Shown here in pieces: positions 58,523 through 64,000 of a stretch of 64,000 nt of DNA (its first letter is position 1; every line of letters begins with the position of its first letter). Made by a program: the position numbers and the translations under genes. Below the pieces are notes generated by a model that searched no databases, was not told where the DNA came from, and saw only the letters and a list, made by a program, of their open reading frames with translations. Where the stretch lies: positions 35,998-99,997 of the forward strand of contig NZ_SCWA01000008.1 of NCBI RefSeq assembly GCF_004359615.1. The letters run 5' to 3'. The stretch is from Macrococcus brunensis. Lineage in GTDB: Bacteria > Bacillota > Bacilli > Staphylococcales > Staphylococcaceae.

Positions 58523-59896
58523 ATGAATTATTTCTGGTTGAATTGCGGATATAACCGCTTTAACCATTTTGAGAATCTCATAGGACAAGTTTCAATCTTT
58601 GATTCATCTGTTCACTTCAACCCTTCAGAAGGCTATGCAGCATTCAAGCGTGCCCAGGTCGGTGATAAAGTCATCTTTTATCAGGTGCAGAATAAAATCG
58701 GTCTGCTGGGCGCAGGGACAGTCGTTAAGTTCGAGGAACCAAGAAGAGGTCAGATCAAGATTCATTTTAAATACGAGGAGAATTTGCTGCCGCTCACTAA
58801 AGATTACCTTGAACGTAATGAGCAGTTGAAAATTTCATTATTCAGAATGAAAGAACAACTTCTCAATCAGATCAACAAAGAAGACTATGAACTGATTATG
58901 GGACTAGGACGCGGAGAAGAAAAGATTGACCGCTACTTCCTGATGAGAGAGATGGAAAACTTCCAGACTGATGAGAAATATACCATCTTCACTAAGACGG
59001 TAAACGGAATTGAACGTAATGGCTACAAACACTATAAAGAAATGCAACGTGGCGATAAAGTCATCATCTATCGTACAGCGCCGGAGCGCGGAATTTATGG
59101 TACAGCAGTTGTCGAAGAAGCGATGCATAAGAAGCCTGTTATGATGGGGCGGACCGATACTACTGCTATCACCATTAAATACACAGGAGACATTGATTAC
59201 CGGACGATTTATGATCTTGACCGTGAACCGATGCTGAGAGCACAATATTTTGTCGGTGAGAACTGGAATGAATCGGTGACAGAACTGACAAAGATTCAGT
59301 ATGAGGCCATGCTTAATCCGACTGAACAGGAAGAAGCACCTGCCATCACTTCTTACGCAGAACAGCTGGCTAAAGCAGCGCCGAAGAAACAAGTTAGTAT
59401 TAAAACATATGAAGCAGGCAATTCAAAGAAGCGTATGACAAATGAATCACATAAGCTAATCCATCTCTTTTTAAATACACATTACAGCCCGAAAGTTCTG
59501 GATGTTCTGAAGTTAAGTGAAGAGACACTGTATATGGTTGCCGATGAATGCTGGACTCAAGGGATGTTATATGGCCAGTATGTAAAAGAGGGTGAAGAAA
59601 TGATAATGAAAGAGGGAATCATCACGCGTGCCCTTAGTAAACAGCAATCCGTAATTATTGAAGATATCGAGTGTATGGATGTGCGTCATTTTAAACCGCT
59701 GATCCATGCAGCAGCCGGCAGAACAGTTCAACTAGGTTTAAATGAATCGTCAATCGGTAAAGAAAATGCTACTTATTTAGTGACAGATGACTTTAAATTA
59801 ATTGGTTTGACTTCATTAACTATTGATGAAGTGAAGGAATACTTTCCAAAGGAAATGCACCCCTACATAAAAGTTTACCAATCAACAAATAAATAG
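58523..59896 (+). CDS. Protein with two EVE domains and a degenerate AAA-like C-terminus
   Basis: 457 residues behind AAGGGGG. Residues about 1-125 (MNYFWLNCGYNRFNHFENLI, AQVGDKVIFYQV, LLGAGTVV) and 140-265 (MQRGDKVIIYRTA, RGIYGTAVVEEA) are two EVE/PUA-like domains, a fold that binds modified bases. After a linker, residues about 315-457 contain SVIIEDIECMDVRHFKPLI and a later FKLIGLTSLTIDEV, which resemble the Walker B and sensor regions of McrB-like AAA+ proteins. No Walker A P-loop is present. It follows the YeiH gene. The C-terminal reading is inference; the EVE calls are firmer. Confidence 0.72.
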   Translation: MNYFWLNCGYNRFNHFENLIGQVSIFDSSVHFNPSEGYAAFKRAQVGDKVIFYQVQNKIGLLGAGTVVKFEEPRRGQIKIHFKYEENLLPLTKDYLERNEQLKISLFRMKEQLLNQINKEDYELIMGLGRGEEKIDRYFLMREMENFQTDEKYTIFTKTVNGIERNGYKHYKEMQRGDKVIIYRTAPERGIYGTAVVEEAMHKKPVMMGRTDTTAITIKYTGDIDYRTIYDLDREPMLRAQYFVGENWNESVTELTKIQYEAMLNPTEQEEAPAITSYAEQLAKAAPKKQVSIKTYEAGNSKKRMTNESHKLIHLFLNTHYSPKVLDVLKLSEETLYMVADECWTQGMLYGQYVKEGEEMIMKEGIITRALSKQQSVIIEDIECMDVRHFKPLIHAAAGRTVQLGLNESSIGKENATYLVTDDFKLIGLTSLTIDEVKEYFPKEMHPYIKVYQSTNK

Positions 59897-59900
59897 AGGA

Positions 59901-59938
59901 TAAAACCAGAGAACTTGTTTAAGTTTTCTGGTTTTATT
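59901..59938 (+). terminator. Terminator after the EVE protein gene
   Basis: A 15-bp stem (AAAACCAGAGAACTT with its complement, one G-U pair) and GTTT loop, then T-rich tail. Confidence 0.85.
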
Positions 59939-60320
59939 TTGAATAAGTTAATCAAGCTTAAAAATGTGTTATTTCATGCAACAAATCGTGTATCAAATTA
60001 TATTTGTTAATATTTAGTTTAAAAAAATGATTTTAATAAAAATTTACAAAAATATAATATTTAAGTTATTTTATACTAGAAAATGATTTTTGATGCTTTG
60101 ATGCCTTAAAACCAACTGAAATAAACAGTATTAACTATAAAGAAGTTATAATTTAAAAATGATATTTAAAGATGTGTATAAAAAAGATTAACTACCATAA
60201 TGATTATAAATCATATTGTCTGATATTTAATTGAAATAAGATATAATAGGGTAGAGTTAATATATTAAAAAGATTTTCAAATTATATAAGCGCATTAATT
60301 ATAATGCCAATGGAGGAAAT
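59939..60320. other. AT-rich intergenic region upstream of the adhesin
   Basis: About 380 bases of very AT-rich DNA with no open frame of note. A TATAAT at 60242-60247 may be the adhesin -10, but no -35 with normal spacing is visible (TTGTCT at 60215 is 21 bases away). AT-rich upstream DNA is typical of surface-adhesin genes and may bind global regulators. Nothing else recognised. Confidence 0.5.
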
Positions 60321-63300
60321 ATGAATAAGAAGCCTAACAACCGGAGATTTGATTTTATTCCTAACCGTCTGAACAAGTATTCTATCCGAAAATTCACTGT
60401 AGGAACAGCGTCGATTCTTATCGGATCATTGTTGTTCCTTGGTCAAGGACATGAAGCGGATGCTGCAGAAGATAACACAACTGCAGGGGCTGCTTCGACA
60501 AAAACTCCGACTACTGAAGCGCCAACGACAGAGCAAGCAACAACTGAAGCACCGGCTGCGCCAGTAGCACCTACAAATATATCTTTCAATGCTGATAATA
60601 CTGTTTTAACAGGTGAAGCGACAGAAGGAACAGTGGCTAAATTAACCTTAGCAAATGGGGAAGTATTGTCTACAGATATCAATGCAGGAAGTTTTATATT
60701 TAGCGGCTTATCTGTAGCAGATGGCGAAGTTGTCTCAGTTACTGTACTAGATGCAACTGGACAAGCCAGTGAGACAGTTAAAGTTCAAGCTAATGTAATA
60801 GCAACTGAGCCGCCGACGACAGAGAAAGCAACGACGGAAGCGCCGACGACAGAGAAAGCAACGACGGAAGCACCGACGACAGAGAAAGCAACGACGGAAG
60901 CACCGACGACAGAGAAAGCAACGACGGAAGCGCCGACGACAGAGAAAGCAACGACTGAAGCACCGACAACAGAGAAAGCAACGACGGAAGCGCCGACAAC
61001 AGAGAAAGCGACAACGGAAGCGCCGACGACAGAGAAAGCAACGACAGAAGCGCCGACGACAGAGCAAGCAACGATCGAAGCACCGACGACAGAGAAAGCA
61101 ACGACGGAAGCGCCGACAACAGAGCAAGCGCCGACAACAGAGCAAGCGCCGACAACAGAGCAAGCACCGACGACAGAGAAAGCGACGACAACAGCAGTTT
61201 CAGAAACAGCGGTTGCATTAGCTTCTGCTGATACAGTGACAGATAAAGAGCAGGTACTGGCTGATACAGTAGTTTCTAACACCGGTATTTCTTTAGAAAA
61301 TGCACAAGCATACGTATCGAACTTAAACCTTGATTATGCAAATTTAACAAATGAACAATTATTAACAATTCTTTTACAAGCTATTGTTGATAGTCAAGCT
61401 GCTAATCAATTACCGGCAGTAGCGCCAACACAAGATAGTGCACTTGAAAATGCTGAAAGTATTAACTTATCTATTAATGAAATTCAGACGACAGGTATCG
61501 ATCAGACTATCAGTCTTTCTGGCTTAAGCACATTCAATACATTAACTGCAACTGAAACTACACAAGTCGCAGGGGATTCCACTTTAGTTATTGATGGTGT
61601 GAATGTTATTGAATCTGGATCTTCTACTGCTATTCAACATACAGTCAATGGTAAAATTGTTCAGCAATGGACAGGTAATCCACTTGAAACAAATAATACG
61701 ACAGTAGCTACACCTTTAGAAGGTGTTCGAGTCTATGCACAATGGTATGAGAAAGATGGATTTGCATCACCAATTTTTACAACTACAACAGCCGCAGATG
61801 GAACTTATCATATTGTAATGAAAAGTTTGACATTAAATGATGGCACAGTGGTCAACTTTGATGCAGATCCTAACTTACCAGAAGGTGAAAAGTGGCGTGT
61901 GTGGGCTGAAACACCTGAAGGATTAAATCTTTACTACTCTTGGGAGAACAGTCAAGTTGGGCCACAATCAGTTGCAATGGATACAAGTTACAATGCCGGC
62001 AATGGTATTGGAATGGATCAACTAACTGATATTAATTTTATTTATGTTGCTGAAACAGATAATGCAGTTATGCATGACCTAGCTAATGCTGAAACTAATG
62101 TAAGAGTGCCTGGTGAAGAAGGGTATATTACTGGACAAGTATTCTGGAATAACAATGTGAACGTAGGTGCTCAGACAATGGGTGCTACGGCTACATATAG
62201 TCCGGGTACAACTGATACCGCCGCACCAAATGTTACTGTAGTAGGTTCATATTTATCTGACTATGCTTTAAATAAAATTTACACTGCTGGACAAACTTAT
62301 ATTGGAAAGGCTATCAGAGGTACTTCATGGACTGATGCTGATGAAGCGAAACTTCAAGCATGGATTAAATCTCAAATTGCTGCTGAAGGCACAGCATTAT
62401 GGATTGGCGAAACTGTCACTACTACAACTGATAGTAATGGAAATTACGCACTTCAATTTAATGGAACTTATGGAAAAGAATATAATCTTAGAGGATATGA
62501 TGGACCTCTGAATGACTCAGCACTAAATACAAATGTGGTTCTTCCGGAGTCATTGGCTATTTCTGAAGGTCTTCCAATAGGTTCCACATACGCAGATCTA
62601 TTTAATCGTGTCGCATCTTCCCCGACAATTGGATCGTGGTATGGTGATGTGAGTACAAGCAGTACTAAGCCAAATATAGAAGCAGCACCAAAGCATATTA
62701 ACTTAAATTGGACATATGTATCTTTACAAGGTATGGATAGTTTTGGAATTGCCAGTCCTTATTACGGTAATAAATTTGCTTTTGATGATGCGAGTACATC
62801 TTGGACAAATACTTATAAAATTGATGCTGTAGCTGATCAGCATATTACGGGTGCTGATTTTGCATTATTTTTAGATGAATTGAAATTTGGTATAATTGAT
62901 TATAATAATACGACTACTCCAGCATATATTGGCAATACAGTTACCACAGTTACGGCTGGTCTTCCAGCTGGCAGTATGGGTGATAATAAATATGAAATAG
63001 TATGGTACGACTCAAATGGAATTGAAGTAGCAAGTACTGGCGTTCAGAGTCCGACTGAACAAGGGACTATTTCTTCGGCAGATTTTATCGTTCCTACGAC
63101 AGCCAAGCCCGGGGATATTTATACTGCCAAATTATATGCAATTGAACCAGGTGATAATGTGACGCGTTCTCCTTATCCGTTATCTTCAGATTCATTTATA
63201 GTCGCAGCTACTCCGTTTGCCATTATTAATGAACCGGACTATATTGACGCAACTGTAGAACCTGGCGAAACTTTGACAGTTTCAGCACCACTCAATTCGG

Positions 63301-64000
63301 ACGGTACAACACCACCGGCAGGCACGAGCTATGCACCGGCAGATGCGACGACCCTGCCGACGTGGGCAGTGGTGAATTCAGATGGTACTATTGCAGTGAA
63401 TCCAGATATTACTGTGCCAGCCGGACAAACAACGATTCCGGTAACAGTTTCTTATCCAGATGGTTCTTCAGAAGAGATTAATGTAGTGGTGACCGTAGGT
63501 ACGACCGATGCAGTAGACAACCAGCCGGACTATGTGGATACAACAGTGGAGCCGGGTACAGCGGCAACAATCGCAGCGCCGCTCAATTCAGACGGCACAG
63601 CACCACCGGCAGGCACAAGCTATGCGCCGGCGGATGCGACGACCCTGCCGGCATGGGCAGTGGTGAACGCGGACGGCACCATCACGGTGAATCCGGACGC
63701 GACGGTGCCGGCCGGACAAACAACGATTCCGGTAACAGTTTCTTATCCAGATGGTTCTTCAGAAGAGATTAATGTAGTGGTGACCGTAGGTACGACCGAT
63801 GCAGTAGACAACCAGCCGGACTACGTGGATACAACAGTAGAGCCGGGTACAACGGCAACAATCGCAGCGCCGCTCAATTCAGACGGCACAGCACCACCGG
63901 CAGGCACAAGCTATGCGCCGGCGGATGCGACAACCCTGCCGGCATGGGCAGTGGTGAACGCGGACGGCACCATCACGGTGAATCCGGACGCGACAGTGCC
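60321..64000 (+). CDS. YSIRK-type cell wall adhesin with Rib-like repeats, 3' end outside window
   Basis: Open from the ATG at 60321 (behind TGGAGGAA) to the window end, over 1,226 residues, with no stop. Order: YSIRK signal peptide (Y20-K24 in [17 protein letters not shown]), short Thr/Glu-rich segment, an Ig-like domain (about 74-155), a block of ten [10 protein letters not shown] repeats followed by PTTEQA repeats (about 164-292), a large unique region (about 300-970) with beta-rich ligand-domain character, then 97-residue repeats ending in [16 protein letters not shown], which resemble Rib/alpha-type domains. Expected to be sortase-anchored by an LPXTG motif downstream. Probably host- or surface-binding; ligand unknown. 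Confidence 0.88.
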   Translation, partial: MNKKPNNRRFDFIPNRLNKYSIRKFTVGTASILIGSLLFLGQGHEADAAEDNTTAGAASTKTPTTEAPTTEQATTEAPAAPVAPTNISFNADNTVLTGEATEGTVAKLTLANGEVLSTDINAGSFIFSGLSVADGEVVSVTVLDATGQASETVKVQANVIATEPPTTEKATTEAPTTEKATTEAPTTEKATTEAPTTEKATTEAPTTEKATTEAPTTEKATTEAPTTEKATTEAPTTEKATTEAPTTEQATIEAPTTEKATTEAPTTEQAPTTEQAPTTEQAPTTEKATTTAVSETAVALASADTVTDKEQVLADTVVSNTGISLENAQAYVSNLNLDYANLTNEQLLTILLQAIVDSQAANQLPAVAPTQDSALENAESINLSINEIQTTGIDQTISLSGLSTFNTLTATETTQVAGDSTLVIDGVNVIESGSSTAIQHTVNGKIVQQWTGNPLETNNTTVATPLEGVRVYAQWYEKDGFASPIFTTTTAADGTYHIVMKSLTLNDGTVVNFDADPNLPEGEKWRVWAETPEGLNLYYSWENSQVGPQSVAMDTSYNAGNGIGMDQLTDINFIYVAETDNAVMHDLANAETNVRVPGEEGYITGQVFWNNNVNVGAQTMGATATYSPGTTDTAAPNVTVVGSYLSDYALNKIYTAGQTYIGKAIRGTSWTDADEAKLQAWIKSQIAAEGTALWIGETVTTTTDSNGNYALQFNGTYGKEYNLRGYDGPLNDSALNTNVVLPESLAISEGLPIGSTYADLFNRVASSPTIGSWYGDVSTSSTKPNIEAAPKHINLNWTYVSLQGMDSFGIASPYYGNKFAFDDASTSWTNTYKIDAVADQHITGADFALFLDELKFGIIDYNNTTTPAYIGNTVTTVTAGLPAGSMGDNKYEIVWYDSNGIEVASTGVQSPTEQGTISSADFIVPTTAKPGDIYTAKLYAIEPGDNVTRSPYPLSSDSFIVAATPFAIINEPDYIDATVEPGETLTVSAPLNSDGTTPPAGTSYAPADATTLPTWAVVNSDGTIAVNPDITVPAGQTTIPVTVSYPDGSSEEINVVVTVGTTDAVDNQPDYVDTTVEPGTAATIAAPLNSDGTAPPAGTSYAPADATTLPAWAVVNADGTITVNPDATVPAGQTTIPVTVSYPDGSSEEINVVVTVGTTDAVDNQPDYVDTTVEPGTTATIAAPLNSDGTAPPAGTSYAPADATTLPAWAVVNADGTITVNPDATV
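60812..61190 (+). repeat. In-frame 30-bp repeats, Thr/Glu-rich stalk
   Basis: About ten copies of a 30-base unit coding [10 protein letters not shown], then three to four copies of an 18-base unit coding APTTEQ. Differences between units are mostly silent third-base changes (ACG/ACA, GCG/GCA). Probably an extended stalk; copy number is likely to vary by slippage or recombination. On the minus strand the repeat is open in more than one frame, but those readings have no ribosome site. Confidence 0.92.
63230..64000 (+). repeat. Tandem 291-bp (97-residue) repeats in the adhesin
   Basis: CCGGAC followed by the same coding pattern recurs with ends at 63239, 63530 and 63821, exactly 291 bases apart. 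Each unit codes [48 protein letters not shown] and TDAVDNQ segments, as in Rib/alpha-like surface repeats. Units 2 and 3 are nearly identical over the visible part; the third is cut by the window end. Confidence 0.93.

Noticed and set aside
60747..61282. Three long minus-strand open frames opposite the adhesin repeats (Cys/Arg-, Ser/Val- and Leu/Ser-rich)
   Set aside because: They arise because a 30-bp unit has no stop in several frames; composition is purely repetitive and there is no ribosome site.
60321..64000. Calling the adhesin an SdrC/D/E protein because of its YSIRK signal
   Set aside because: No SD dipeptide repeats or B-type repeats are visible; the repeats seen are Thr/Glu decapeptides and Rib-like 97-residue units.

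Overview
The window is a low-GC Firmicutes chromosome segment, almost certainly Staphylococcaceae. The left edge has the str operon order (L7Ae-like protein, rpsL, rpsG, fusA, tuf) followed by an M20 amidohydrolase. Further right come blocks typical of staphylococci and relatives: ilvE, dck/dgk, tadA, bshB2-yojF, thiD/pdxK, ung, hemQ, pta-lipL and argS, then a YSIRK-type adhesin, a LysM-CHAP cell wall hydrolase and a thermonuclease. A Macrococcus or Mammaliicoccus-like species is my best guess, from the methionine salvage operon and the unusual accessory genes; the genus cannot be fixed from sequence reading alone. No rRNA, tRNA, IS element, prophage or CRISPR array was seen.

Layout. 1-4900: translation genes, closed by a strong terminator. 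4894-8388 (minus): three tandem, overlapping M20 metallo-amidohydrolases. 8528-17285: an S-box (SAM-I riboswitch) operon with mtnK, mtnA, a three-gene ribose-type ABC importer, mtnW, mtnX, mtnB and mtnD, i.e. methylthioribose salvage with a probable dedicated importer; ilvE follows and may supply the last transamination. 18400-26703: HAD phosphatases, deoxynucleoside kinases, tadA, folE2, bacillithiol genes, thiD and ung. 26734-28228: a tiny amphipathic peptide gene and an APC permease. 28418-32271: a Fur-boxed siderophore ABC transporter of the sst/ycl type. 32885-33184: five hairpins at about 62 bp spacing. 33202-36246: hemQ, pta, lipL, DUF1450.

36389-38618 holds an ATP-grasp ligase plus GNAT/FemAB-fold transferase pair of unknown product. 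39280-43292 is a Bacillus-like ywfO, ywhD, ywiB, argS block. 43351-45061 encodes a siderophore or corrinoid-type binding protein and permease without an ATPase. 45064-54965 is mostly poorly characterised: CorA, NUDIX, a bactofilin-like protein, two alpha/beta hydrolases (one without its nucleophile), two paralogous helical proteins, an XRE-cupin regulator, glutathione peroxidase and galM. 54996-55560 is a run of three tiny coupled genes. 55750-59896 holds the cell wall amidase, nuclease, a YeiH-type membrane protein and a two-EVE-domain protein. From 60321 a large repeat-rich surface adhesin runs off the right edge.

The best candidates for undescribed biology are the EVE-EVE protein with a possible degenerate McrB-like C-terminus, the ATP-grasp/transferase cassette, the hairpin array, the paralogous SAP-like proteins and the small-protein genes.
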